This document shows, in pieces, positions 1 to 8,850 of a stretch of DNA of 10,801 bases. The notes below the pieces were generated by a model, which saw nothing but the letters and a program-made list of their open reading frames with translations, was not told where the DNA came from and did not search any database. A program made the position numbers and the translations under genes. This stretch comes from an uncultured Lachnospiraceae bacterium (GTDB taxonomy: Bacteria > Bacillota_A > Clostridia > Lachnospirales > Lachnospiraceae), in the NCBI GenBank assembly GCA_910585855.1, contig CAJUGZ010000141.1, forward strand, positions 1 through 10,801, given 5' to 3'. The stretch's first letter is position 1. Every line of letters begins with the position of its first letter.

Positions 1-1074
1 TTCATCCAAATAGGCTTCATCTACAATATCCTGAATCTTTTGATCCTGACAGCTATAGACACTTAACCCACCCGAATAAATCAGATAATATGCCTGTGTT
101 TCCGTATAACCCAACTTTTCCTGCAAATCTTTTAGCAGATTATTGATCAAAGCATCCGTATAATACGTATAAATAGAAGATTCGCTTTCAAATTCCAAAT
201 TCACATTTTCAATCCTAGAATAGACATCATCCTTTAATGCCGTATCATATTCTGCCTGTGTAATATGACCAAATTCCAGCATATGCTTCAATACCAAAAT
301 TCGTCTTTCATTATTATTTTCTGGATAACTAATCGGATCATATCCAGAAGGATTCTTGGTAATAGATGCAATTACAGCAGATTCAGAAATCGTCAAATCC
401 CATACATCTTTATTAAAATAACGTTTTGAAGCTGCCTGTACACCAAGCGTATTTCTTCCCAAATTGATCATATTTAAATAGCTTTCCAAAATTTCCTCTT
501 TTGAATAAACCTCCGACAATTTCATTGCCAAATACTGTTCCTGCACCTTACGTTTGACGGAATCCATAAACGTATCTTCATCCATACCAGTGTTAAATAT
601 CTTATTTTTAATTAACTGCTGTGTAATCGTACTAGCCCCTTCATTAAATTTTCCAGTAGTAATTCCATGAAAAGCAGCACGAAAAATACCTCTAATGTCA
701 ATTCCGTTATGTTCAAAAAAACGCTGATCCTCAATATCTACAAATGCATAAATCAGATAGGATGGTATTTCCTCAATACTTACATAGATTCGATTCGAAT
801 TTGACATAACAAGTGATGCCGTTTCATTTCCGTCCACATCATATACCTTGGTTGCATAGCCAGTCGGCGACAAATCAATACCCGATATATCCGGTGCTGT
901 ATCAATCAAACCCTTTACCATACCAAAACCAGCACATGTCAGAGCAACTCCGCCAAGCAAAATACAAACAACAAAAACTTCTAAAATAATAATTCCTAAT
1001 TTTGTTGTCAACTTTTTCGACTTTGATGTCATTTCCTTCTGCTTTGCAGAAATGCCTTTTTTACTGTAGTCCAT
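1..1074 (-). CDS. Class A penicillin-binding protein, N-terminal part (GT51 glycosyltransferase), cut by window edge
   Basis: Bifunctional peptidoglycan synthase of the PBP1 type: it polymerises lipid II into glycan strands outside the membrane and, in its missing C-terminal part, should crosslink peptides. The 358 visible codons begin MDYSKKGISAKQKE. A short basic cytoplasmic tail is followed by one membrane anchor (about residues 27-52) and then the GT51 domain. The GT51 motifs are clear: EDQRFFEHNG (115-124, catalytic Glu115), GASTITQQLIKN (146-157), RKVQEQYLAMKL with the second Glu at 179, KEEILESYLN (192-201), and GVQAASKRYF. The region beyond about residue 300 is the start of the linker; no transpeptidase SxxK motif is reached. 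The ATG at 1074 has TAAGGAGG 8 bases upstream; the nearby ATG at 1079 is out of frame. The gene appears to have its own extended -10 promoter. Family assignment is firm; the exact PBP paralogue cannot be told. Confidence 0.95.
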   Translation of the reverse strand, partial: MDYSKKGISAKQKEMTSKSKKLTTKLGIIILEVFVVCILLGGVALTCAGFGMVKGLIDTAPDISGIDLSPTGYATKVYDVDGNETASLVMSNSNRIYVSIEEIPSYLIYAFVDIEDQRFFEHNGIDIRGIFRAAFHGITTGKFNEGASTITQQLIKNKIFNTGMDEDTFMDSVKRKVQEQYLAMKLSEVYSKEEILESYLNMINLGRNTLGVQAASKRYFNKDVWDLTISESAVIASITKNPSGYDPISYPENNNERRILVLKHMLEFGHITQAEYDTALKDDVYSRIENVNLEFESESSIYTYYTDALINNLLKDLQEKLGYTETQAYYLIYSGGLSVYSCQDQKIQDIVDEAYLDE

Positions 1075-1082
1075 GACATTTT

Positions 1083-1107
1083 CCTCCTTACCCCAGTTAT
1101 TATACCA
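1083..1107 (-). promoter_or_regulatory. Extended -10 promoter and RBS of the PBP gene
   Basis: Read on the minus strand, TGGTATAAT (1107-1099) is a perfect extended -10 box. It is followed about 10 bases later by TAAGGAGG (1090-1083), which sits 8 bases before the ATG at 1074. The -35 region (TTTATT at about 1127-1122) is poor, as expected when a TGn extension is present. The predicted leader is very short, under 25 bases. Confidence 0.6.
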
Positions 1108-1225
1108 AAAAAGGCTATGTAAATAAAGAGTTTTAGGAAAAGTTTACATTTTTGTTCTTTAACACAACTTTCTGTACCAATAAAATCATTGTATATCTTC
1201 TCCTATTTTCAGAGGATTATACAGA

Positions 1226-1390
1226 GGACGCCAAAATCCAAAGGAAGGTCTACTCCGGGCCCGCTCTCGCTTAGCATTTCCTCGTAGCGGACACATAAGA
1301 CGCCAAAATACGGCGTCTAAGTGCCGACGGGAAATGATGACCCTGCGTAGACCTTCCTTTGGATTTCGGCTGTATATCCCAGACGGAAAG
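1226..1390 (-). repeat. Hairpin element copy A (family I), covarying with copy B
   Basis: A 20-bp perfect stem joins 1234-1253 with 1347-1366; after one mismatch it extends by GCC/GGC. An inner 7-bp stem (1298-1304 with 1312-1318) has a 7-base loop. Two core segments, 1254-1297 and 1319-1346, lie between the stems and contain further weak pairing (CATTTCC with GGAAATG). On the minus strand the order matches copy B on the plus strand: head CCGTCTGG..ACAGCC, stem, core, inner hairpin, core, stem, GGCGTCC. Across the 72 core bases the two copies differ at one position, whereas 7 of 27 stem pairs are changed on both sides with pairing kept. No U-tract follows on either strand, so it is not a classical terminator. 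It could be a structured RNA or a small non-autonomous palindromic element; no known RNA family was recognised. Confidence 0.85.
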
Positions 1391-1678
1391 AAATGCTGCC
1401 ATAAAATTTTTTAGAAAAATTTACCATATAATAAATAAAAGTCTATTTCAAATTTACGTTTGCTTTCCATTAATCCTTCATAGACTTTTCTTTCAAATTT
1501 CCACTATTTATTTCGTTCTAAAGTACACAACTTTCTTTTCACTCGGAGTAAAGCAATCCATACAATTTAGAAACTTAGGAAGTGTAGAAAAATTATCGCT
1601 CAAAATAAGATACAAAAACCTTGATTTTTCAAGCTTTTCAAAAAAATTACTTTGTATGTTAATTTTCTGCACTCCCTT
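1391..1678. other. AT-rich spacer between hairpin elements A and B
   Basis: No credible gene is present: the reading frames here are made of element ends and AT-rich filler, and none has a ribosome site. A 10-bp inverted repeat (AAAAGTCTAT at 1437-1446 with ATAGACTTTT at 1480-1489) encloses a 33-base loop. A decayed copy of the element head lies at 1503-1528 and is listed separately. Heads of A and B face each other across this spacer. Confidence 0.5.
1503..1528 (+). repeat. Decayed copy of the family I element head
   Basis: ACTATTTATTTCGTTC continuing to GTACACA (1503-1528) matches the head of copy B at 1679-1704 at 22 of 26 positions in the same orientation. The ACAGCC end itself is degenerate here (ACAACT) and no matching stem follows, so this looks like a solitary remnant or an internal duplication of the head. 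Confidence 0.5.
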
Positions 1679-1850
1679 ACTATTTGTTTCGGTCTGGAGT
1701 ACACAGCCGAAAGCCAAATGGGGTTCTATGCAGGGTCATCATTTCCCGTCGGCACTTAGGCACGGTACTTTCGTGCCTTATGTGTCCGCTACGAGGAAAT
1801 GCTAAGCGAGAGCGGGCTCGGAATAGAACTTCATTTGGCTTTCGGCGTCC
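1679..1850 (+). repeat. Hairpin element copy B (family I), inverted relative to A
   Basis: The head (1679-1708, ending ACAGCC) is followed by a 24-position outer stem, 1706-1729 with 1823-1846. All positions pair on the plus strand if two G.U pairs are allowed. The inner hairpin is AGGCACG (1758-1764) with CGTGCCT (1772-1778) around a 7-base loop. The element ends GGCGTCC (1844-1850), only 19 bases from the lyase stop codon. The cores at 1730-1757 and 1779-1822 match copy A at 71 of 72 positions in reverse complement. The two wobble pairs would be C.A mismatches on the other strand, which weakly favours the plus strand as the functional RNA sense. It may also protect the 3' end of the lyase mRNA, though no U-tract is present. 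Confidence 0.85.
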
Positions 1851-1869
1851 TCCCCACCAAAAATCAAAC

Positions 1870-4800
1870 TTATTGTATCCAAACTCCGTCTTTGTTTACT
1901 TGATATCCATCTGGTGTTGTACAGCTTACTGCCATATCCCCATTTGAATTCAAATAGTACCACTGGTTCTTCCACAAGATCCAACCAGTTGCCATATCAC
2001 CATTTCCGCCTCGTAAGAAGTACCATTGATTCTTATAGAATACCCATTCATTTTCTGCCATATCACCGTCTGCTTTTAGATAGTACCACTTTCCATTCCA
2101 AAGTACCCATCCTGTATGCATATAACCGGTTTTATCAAAGAAATACCACTTATTATTGATTTTTTCCCACTGGTTTGCCGAGTAGCTGCCGTCGCTGTGG
2201 CGATACCACCAGCCAACCGCATCCTTGATCCATTTTCCAGAATACGTAATCACTTCATCGTTTCGATATCCTTTTCCGCTGCTATGGCTGCGTGTGGACT
2301 CTGTAAGGGTAAAAATACTAAAATGATTTACTCGAATTGTAATCACTCTGCCGTTTCTCGTAAAAGCAACTGTTCCCAAATATGTTCCATCATTTGTATA
2401 ATGCTTTATTTGAAGTCTTGATAAATCAATTCCTTCTGGAACTTCTATAGAAATAATCATTGGTGTTTTTAACTGTGTTACTTCTCCGTTTACCTTTAAC
2501 TCCATCTTAAGCTGTATCTTTGCATTTGCTTCTAATTTTGGCTGCTGCTGTACAATTTCTAATATTACCTTTCCCTGTTTTGCTCCTGATGCAAGTGCTG
2601 CTCCAACTGCTGTTACTGCACCTTCTTCTAATTTTACAGCATTTTCTGCTGCTTCTGTCTTTTGCTTTACCTCTGTTACTAAACTATAAGTCTTCTGATA
2701 CAGTAAATCTAATTTTTTCAAATCTACTTGTTCTATAAGAGCCGCTTTCTGTTCTTCATCCATTATATAAACAGTTTCGGCTGCTCTTTCTACCATTGAT
2801 TTCTGATAATCAGACAATTTACTTGTTTCGTCGATTCCTGAAAGATTCTCTAAAATCTTTTCTACCTGCTGGATTTCGTCTGTTGGCTGATTTTCAAGTT
2901 CTGTTACTTTTCGAATGACAATCATATTTAAGCGAGTCAGATTGCCGGATACAAATTCCATGGTAAGCTGTCCGTCTGTTACTTCAATTCCTTCAAATCG
3001 TCCTACTTCATAGCTGCTTCCTGCATTTCCAACTGAATATTCTTTTCCTTCTATCTTTACTTTTACTGTACTCTTATCGGTAGATCCTGACATCATCTCT
3101 ACTATATAAGTACCGTTTTCTACATCTGCAAGAAATGTACTGCTGGTCGTGGAACTTGACATCAATGCCATATCCTGATAAACCGCAGGTGCATAAAATC
3201 CTTCTTTTGTATAGTTTTGATTTCGTCCGTCTACTACAAAGGAAGCATCCGCAAATCCATACTTTCTTTCACTTGTATAGTCTATTTGAAGATCTTTTGC
3301 TGTTTTACTTCCTTTTTGTACTCCCTGAATACCAATCCAGCCCTCTTCTACCGGAGAGTTGACAAGTCCAAAGTCAAATTTCCAAACTGGCTTATAATCT
3401 ACCTTAAAGCGAATAGTTACTGCACTTGGATAGTCTGGAATTGTTCCGCTGGCAAGTACTTGATCCGCTTCTGAAATAATAACAGAAGTATCTATCGTTT
3501 CCCATGTAATCGGCACTTCTTTTACTTCACCTTTTGCATAAGTTGCTGTTACCGTTTCAGGGAAGCCAAGATTTCCTGCTGCCCCATACTCTACTTCTAT
3601 ATATCCGAGGTCGGCAACAGATACAATATAATCTTCCTTTACGCCAACCGTTAAAGCAACTTCTACACTTTCTCCATATTTCGTTGTACAAGTTCCTGTA
3701 ATTGGATAACTTCCAACTGTTTCTTTATTGTAATTCCGATTCCATGTAATTTCTAATTCTTCACTTGTTCCATTTAAAAAGCTGACTTCTGCTGTCTTTG
3801 GAAGTTCTGGTTCTGTTCCTACCAAAGTATAGACATCATCAAATTCCTGACAGGAAATAACCTGATTTGGCAGCACAGTTACTGTAATTTCAACTGCTCC
3901 CTGATAGCCATAAATCGTTCCCTTTACGGTTGTTGTTCCTGCTGTCTGAATAGAAAAATTAGAGAAATCCCAAGTTACATCTACAACCTGTTCGTTTCCG
4001 TCTACATCAATCAAAGTGCCTGTTGCAGGGAATTTCTTTTCATAGTCTTTAGTGTCCTGCGGAATCTCGATTTCTTCAAATGGTTTTAATCCGGCAGCAT
4101 CTACGGTTGTCTTTGTCGATACCGGAAGTGAGAAGTAGGAGCGTTTTCCGTCTACTATCATAGCTGTTTTATAAGCATATTCTGTATTTGCCTTTAATCC
4201 GCTGTCCGTCAAACTTCTTCCCTCCGCAGAGGTTTCTCCTATCTTAATAAATTCTCCTGTCTTTCCGTCTGCTATTTCCGCACGGTATACTTCATAACCC
4301 TGTACAGGATGTCCATATTTTCCGTCTGACGCTTCCGACCAAGTTACTTCTACTGTATCAATCGTTCTAGTTCCAATTGTCACTTCTGCTGTCTTTAATC
4401 CCTCTGTTAAAAGATAGGTCAGATTTGCTGGCTGATTATAAGCTACATTCTGCCAAGCTACACCTTCTCTATATGCCCGATCTTCTAAGAAACAAGGAAT
4501 CGTATACTCTGTTTCAGTTGTTGTTGTATAAATTCGAATCTTACTGTTGTCTGAACTGTCACGTACAATTACTTCTTCTCTCCAATCACCCAAGATATCC
4601 GCAACCAGACCTGCATTTCCTTTTGTACCATTGTTTAACTGTGTGCCGTCCAACTGTGCCAGCACTTCCAATTTTTCGTTTTCATAGTTCCATTTCTGAA
4701 TCTGCGGAATTAAATTAATGGTATCGCTTGAATCAAATAATTCCATCAGCAAATCTCCGTCCCAGAAAATCGAAAAGTTCTGACTTGGCTTTGTTTCATA

Positions 4801-7800
4801 GATAATATTTCCCTCTACATCATGTGTATGAGAGTCAATTGCGTGCCATAATTCTGCACCTTCATACCTCGGATCAATATCGGCTGCTACACCACGTCCG
4901 GTATCGGCTGAAGTTTCATGGAAGCAAAGCACTTCTCCGGTTGCCGGATCATAAAGTCCGCCGCCCCAATGTCCCTGCTCTTCATTTACTTTATAGACTT
5001 CCAGTTTCCCGTCACCGTTCCAGTCACTGACATGCATCGCATCTCCATGACCCCATTCAGTATTTACCAATATTGTACCATCCTGATCCACTACCAAACC
5101 GCCAAAAATAATTTCATCCAATCCATCATTATCTACATCATTGACAGACAGACCATGATTTCCCTGTCCAGAACCGTATGTACCCGTATCTGCATCAAAT
5201 GCCCACTGCATTACCAATTTGCCGTCTATCAGCTTCCATGCCGTAATCGCTGTTCTTCCATAATATCCACGAGAAAATACTGCACTTGCCGATCCACCGT
5301 CTAAATATGCAGTTGCTGATAAGAAACGATCGGCACGGTTTGCATAACCATCGTTATTTTCAGCGGGAGCACCGTTCTTTGTTCCCCAATAACTCGTATC
5401 ATAAATTCCAGCTACTTCATCATAAGGTCCACGGAACGGAACATAATTAACCGTATCAATAATTTTTCCGGTTTCTCCGTCAAATGCCGTTAAATATTCA
5501 TCTCCTAATACAATTCTTCCTACTCTTCCTTCATGCTGCCGGTAGTCATACGGCTCACCCTTTGTATCTGTAGGCAGATCTTTTACGCTGCATGCGCCCA
5601 CATAGTCAACAATATTGAGATCTTTATCAAATACCGTTGAGCCGTCTGCTGTCTTGCACATTACTTCTGCTTTTCCATCCCCATCATAATCCCATACTTG
5701 GAACTGAGTATAATGCGCACCGGATCGAATATTTAATCCTAAATCAATCCTCCACATCAGATCTGCTTTTCCTGTGTGAACATCAATATCATATGCATCT
5801 AAAATTGTAGTTCCGGTATATCCGTCAATCGAATTATCCTGTGCATTGCTTGGATACCATTTTACAATCAACTCCAATTCGCCATCTCCATCCAAATCAC
5901 CGACCGACATATCATTTGTTGTATAAACAGCAATCGAACCATCCGGCATCTTCTGATCTTTTGGTACAACCAACGCCAATTCCTGATATTCTCTTTCCCA
6001 AGCAATCGCTGTTTCTCCGCTCTGAGAAATTCCTTCACTGGCTGTCAATTCATAACGATCCCCTGTTTTTCCCTTGGTATCCGTAAAGTTTGTCTTCGAT
6101 CCAGTATAAACTGTTTCTCCGTTTCTCTTTAAAGTAAAGCTAATATTTTTACTGTCAGATTCATATAATCTCCAACTAATAAAGATACCATCCTCTCCCT
6201 TTGCTGCTACTAAAGCACGATTTACAAAAGTTTCTGCAGGCTTCTCTGTCCCTACACTTCCCGTACTCTTTACATCTGTCTTTACCATAACAGAAGGATC
6301 GGAAACCATCTTTACTGCAGCACCGTCTTCCCCTGTCTTTTCTCCGACTGCAACTACATAATAATAATATGGATTTGTCGTTAAAACACTATCCACATAA
6401 CTCAATTCCTTTGTTGAAGCAATCTGCAGAAATCTTCCGTCTTCTGAAGAAGAACGAAATACATTATAATGAACTGCTCCCTCTACCATATCCCAATTTA
6501 AAGTAACTGTTGTTTCCGTTGAAGTCTGTGTTACATTCTGCGGTGCTGCAAACTCAGAAGGTGCTGCCGACCGAATAATCAACCCATTCAGCATATTGCG
6601 CTTTCCCGATCCTGCTCCTGAAGAAGATACCACAATATTTCCTGCCTCTGTCAAAGTAACCTTAGTCAATTTTAAAAGATCACTTTCCTTACTTGGCTTC
6701 ATACTGACCGCTTTTCCTATACTCTTTCCATTTACCTTAATCTCAGGACAATGATCGCCGCCAAGCCCGACATAGACACTGACATCATAAATTCCGGCAG
6801 GCACATCTACCTGAAACTCCAGCCCGTCAGCATCCGTCGTATAAGTATAATCCTGACAAACCTTAAATAAATCTGCATCTTCCGGTGCTGTAGTACTTGC
6901 TACATTTGTTCCTTTATCATTCATAAAAGTAACTTTTTTAGTAAAACCATACCCAATTTCTTTCTCGTACATCTGATTGGTAATCAGTGTATATCCGTCT
7001 ACTGTACTCTTATTACCAAAATCAAACTTCATCTCCACTGGTCCGTCCGCACTCTGCCATACCGCATAAAGAACCAACTTTTTCTCCTTTGTATCCTCCA
7101 CTTTCAGCGTATAAGAAGACATTGCCTCCTTTGCATCACTTGTCAAAGCCCAGCCTGCCAAACGATACCCTTCTCTTGTAATACCCGAAGTCGGAAGTGC
7201 CACTTTTGCACCTGCTTCATAAGAAACCGAAGCAATCGTTCCCGTTCCGCCATTTCCATTATACTCTACTGCATACAATGGACTCCACACCGCATATAGC
7301 GTAATTACACCCTCCGCTGCATCGCCTTTATCCACTTTATAAGAAGCCAATGCATCTGCTGCATCCTTAGTCAATGCCCAACCTTTCCAGACATATCCCT
7401 CTCTCTTCAATGCCTCCCCAGAAATCAATTCCACTTCTGCTTCAGCAAGATAAGAACCCGCTTCCGTCTGAAAACCTTCCTCTGCCGTACCGCCATTTAA
7501 ATCATAAACTACCCGATAATTTACATCCTCAACCCAAACCGCATAAACAGCGATTACATTCTTTTCATCTGCATTAGACGCCACAGCCGCAACCGAATCC
7601 ACAACATCCGTAGAATCCGCTGCCAAAGCCCATCCTAAGAAAGCAAATCCCTCTTTTTTTGGTTTTTCCGAAGAAAGTACAATCGAATTTCCCAATGTAT
7701 ACTCTGCCGTATCCTCTACAGTCCCTGTTCCACCCTGCAGATTATAAGAAACCATATACTTCTCCGTAGGTTCAGCCGCAGTCCCCTCGATTACAATGGC

Positions 7801-8448
7801 ATTTAAAAATGTTCTATTTTCTGAACCTTCTGGTCGAATTTCTTTTACTTCAACAAATCCATCCTCTTCCAAAGTAACCGTTGCTGTCTTTTTGATATCT
7901 TCTGCACTATTTGGTTTTGTCTTTCCAACACTACCCAGATCTTCCCCATTTATAGAAACAGTATTATCACCAAAACTTCCACCCACTCCGGCATACACAT
8001 CCACTACATAAGTACCTGCTACCAAATTTACCTTAAAACCAATTTCACCAGATGTAGTATAAGTATAATCTTTACATGCATCAAATAAGCTAGAGTTATC
8101 TGTTACTGCACTCCCGACAGTCGTTCCCTTATCATTCTTAAAACCAGTTCCTGCCGACAGCCCATACCCTATCGTATCATCATATTCTGACGTTGTGATC
8201 ACAGTAAAACCATCTGCCGCTCCAGATTTATTACTAAAATCAAATTTTACAGAAACACTGCTTCCACTAACCACATTCGCCATAATATGTTCTTTTCCAG
8301 CAGCTTTTTCTTGCTCCTCTGCAGAACGTTCTCCTGTTAAAGACCCCAATTTCGAATCCGCCATTACAGGAGCAGCCGCCGTTGACACCAACATAGATGC
8401 ACTTACTAAAAAAGACAACACTCTTTTTGCTAACTTCTTCCCATACAT
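1870..8448 (-). CDS. Secreted modular rhamnogalacturonan endolyase (PL11) with cell-wall-binding repeats
   Basis: A 2192-residue extracellular enzyme. It should cut the rhamnogalacturonan I backbone of pectin by beta-elimination at Rha-(1,4)-GalA bonds, as YesW/YesX-type PL11 enzymes do with Ca2+. Order of parts: signal peptide (1-30, AAAPVMA/DS); malectin-like FDFS module (66-222); three InlB-type repeats (about 229-306, 310-389, 391-465) ending AVW; second malectin-like FDFG module (472-628); FN3 (635-724); PL11 catalytic region (about 738-1362); FN3 (1363-1448); three Ig-like bacterial domains (1455-1685); third FDFG module (1688-1847); helical linker and a ZU5-like beta region (1855-2050); four or five aromatic cell-wall-binding repeats (about 2073-2192). 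PL11 marks include GDLDGDGELEL (850-860), IDLGLNIRSGAHYTQF (901-916), YDGDGKAEV and SDWNGDGKLEV. There is no LPxTG motif, so attachment is probably non-covalent. The ATG at 8448 has AGGAGG 11 bases upstream, slightly far, but it gives a proper signal peptide. No other pectin genes are adjacent. Confidence 0.93.
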   Translation of the reverse strand: MYGKKLAKRVLSFLVSASMLVSTAAAPVMADSKLGSLTGERSAEEQEKAAGKEHIMANVVSGSSVSVKFDFSNKSGAADGFTVITTSEYDDTIGYGLSAGTGFKNDKGTTVGSAVTDNSSLFDACKDYTYTTSGEIGFKVNLVAGTYVVDVYAGVGGSFGDNTVSINGEDLGSVGKTKPNSAEDIKKTATVTLEEDGFVEVKEIRPEGSENRTFLNAIVIEGTAAEPTEKYMVSYNLQGGTGTVEDTAEYTLGNSIVLSSEKPKKEGFAFLGWALAADSTDVVDSVAAVASNADEKNVIAVYAVWVEDVNYRVVYDLNGGTAEEGFQTEAGSYLAEAEVELISGEALKREGYVWKGWALTKDAADALASYKVDKGDAAEGVITLYAVWSPLYAVEYNGNGGTGTIASVSYEAGAKVALPTSGITREGYRLAGWALTSDAKEAMSSYTLKVEDTKEKKLVLYAVWQSADGPVEMKFDFGNKSTVDGYTLITNQMYEKEIGYGFTKKVTFMNDKGTNVASTTAPEDADLFKVCQDYTYTTDADGLEFQVDVPAGIYDVSVYVGLGGDHCPEIKVNGKSIGKAVSMKPSKESDLLKLTKVTLTEAGNIVVSSSGAGSGKRNMLNGLIIRSAAPSEFAAPQNVTQTSTETTVTLNWDMVEGAVHYNVFRSSSEDGRFLQIASTKELSYVDSVLTTNPYYYYVVAVGEKTGEDGAAVKMVSDPSVMVKTDVKSTGSVGTEKPAETFVNRALVAAKGEDGIFISWRLYESDSKNISFTLKRNGETVYTGSKTNFTDTKGKTGDRYELTASEGISQSGETAIAWEREYQELALVVPKDQKMPDGSIAVYTTNDMSVGDLDGDGELELIVKWYPSNAQDNSIDGYTGTTILDAYDIDVHTGKADLMWRIDLGLNIRSGAHYTQFQVWDYDGDGKAEVMCKTADGSTVFDKDLNIVDYVGACSVKDLPTDTKGEPYDYRQHEGRVGRIVLGDEYLTAFDGETGKIIDTVNYVPFRGPYDEVAGIYDTSYWGTKNGAPAENNDGYANRADRFLSATAYLDGGSASAVFSRGYYGRTAITAWKLIDGKLVMQWAFDADTGTYGSGQGNHGLSVNDVDNDGLDEIIFGGLVVDQDGTILVNTEWGHGDAMHVSDWNGDGKLEVYKVNEEQGHWGGGLYDPATGEVLCFHETSADTGRGVAADIDPRYEGAELWHAIDSHTHDVEGNIIYETKPSQNFSIFWDGDLLMELFDSSDTINLIPQIQKWNYENEKLEVLAQLDGTQLNNGTKGNAGLVADILGDWREEVIVRDSSDNSKIRIYTTTTETEYTIPCFLEDRAYREGVAWQNVAYNQPANLTYLLTEGLKTAEVTIGTRTIDTVEVTWSEASDGKYGHPVQGYEVYRAEIADGKTGEFIKIGETSAEGRSLTDSGLKANTEYAYKTAMIVDGKRSYFSLPVSTKTTVDAAGLKPFEEIEIPQDTKDYEKKFPATGTLIDVDGNEQVVDVTWDFSNFSIQTAGTTTVKGTIYGYQGAVEITVTVLPNQVISCQEFDDVYTLVGTEPELPKTAEVSFLNGTSEELEITWNRNYNKETVGSYPITGTCTTKYGESVEVALTVGVKEDYIVSVADLGYIEVEYGAAGNLGFPETVTATYAKGEVKEVPITWETIDTSVIISEADQVLASGTIPDYPSAVTIRFKVDYKPVWKFDFGLVNSPVEEGWIGIQGVQKGSKTAKDLQIDYTSERKYGFADASFVVDGRNQNYTKEGFYAPAVYQDMALMSSSTTSSTFLADVENGTYIVEMMSGSTDKSTVKVKIEGKEYSVGNAGSSYEVGRFEGIEVTDGQLTMEFVSGNLTRLNMIVIRKVTELENQPTDEIQQVEKILENLSGIDETSKLSDYQKSMVERAAETVYIMDEEQKAALIEQVDLKKLDLLYQKTYSLVTEVKQKTEAAENAVKLEEGAVTAVGAALASGAKQGKVILEIVQQQPKLEANAKIQLKMELKVNGEVTQLKTPMIISIEVPEGIDLSRLQIKHYTNDGTYLGTVAFTRNGRVITIRVNHFSIFTLTESTRSHSSGKGYRNDEVITYSGKWIKDAVGWWYRHSDGSYSANQWEKINNKWYFFDKTGYMHTGWVLWNGKWYYLKADGDMAENEWVFYKNQWYFLRGGNGDMATGWILWKNQWYYLNSNGDMAVSCTTPDGYQVNKDGVWIQ

Positions 8449-8514
8449 TACGCTTTTTTCCTCCTTTTCTTACAAAATAATAAACAATTTGCCAAAACAA
8501 CATCTTTTACATAA

Positions 8515-8542
8515 AAAACCAATATCTTCCCATATTGGTTTT
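8515..8542 (-). promoter_or_regulatory. Leader hairpin upstream of the lyase gene, possible attenuator
   Basis: Perfect 11-bp inverted repeat, AAAACCAATAT with ATATTGGTTTT, around a 6-base loop. On the minus strand it ends in a run of six T (partly in the stem) before the start codon, about 67 bases downstream. This is the layout of a weak intrinsic terminator inside a leader, which could attenuate lyase expression. The stem is AT-rich, and no competing antiterminator was found by eye, so function is uncertain. Confidence 0.4.
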
Positions 8543-8678
8543 ATGCAAAATCCACATTTCTACCCTCCTCTTCTTTTATTTTTTAGCAAATATCACTAGT
8601 CTGTTTCTTTGCTCAATGTACTAAATTCCTTGCCAATTATCAATAATCAATATATTTTTTATTAAATTGCTATAAATG

Positions 8679-8707
8679 ATTATATATTTTTTATGCAATA
8701 TCACCAA
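8679..8707 (-). promoter_or_regulatory. Candidate promoter of the lyase gene
   Basis: On the minus strand TATAAT (8684-8679) lies 17 bases downstream of TTGGTG (8707-8702). The -10 is a consensus match and the -35 is weak. Transcription from here would give a leader of about 220 bases that includes the hairpin at 8515-8542. The area is AT-rich, so chance matches are likely. Confidence 0.3.
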
Positions 8708-8850
8708 ATCATTTCAATTAAAAATTTCATAATAAATTATACCAAAAAACACCCTTTTTAACCCATTTATAAAATTTTCTAATATTATAGAAGAGAACGC
8801 TGATATCAGGATATAAAACAAACTTTTGAAAAAACTTAAATGCCATCCTC

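Larger units (their letters stand above)
8449..8850. other. AT-rich leader and intergenic region upstream of the lyase
   Basis: No gene is visible on either strand. On the minus strand it holds the lyase ribosome site (AGGAGG, 8465-8460), a leader hairpin (8515-8542) and a candidate -10 box (8684-8679). The rest is AT-rich sequence with no repeat that I can recognise. The frames that cross it lack ribosome sites and continue into repeat DNA. Confidence 0.5.

Noticed and set aside
1359..1805. Plus-strand 148-codon reading frame between the PBP and lyase genes
   Set aside because: It starts inside the stem of element A and ends inside element B, has no ribosome site, and its composition follows the repeat and AT-rich spacer.
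1226..1850. CRISPR array or guide-type RNA (OMEGA/HEARO-like)
   Set aside because: There are no evenly spaced direct repeats with unique spacers, and no cas, iscB or tnpB gene is in the window.
1679..1850. Insertion sequence with a transposase
   Set aside because: The element is under 200 bases and contains no transposase-sized frame; no target duplication could be identified.
1870..2300. Sortase anchor on the lyase
   Set aside because: The C-terminus has aromatic cell-wall repeats and no LPxTG, hydrophobic segment or basic tail.
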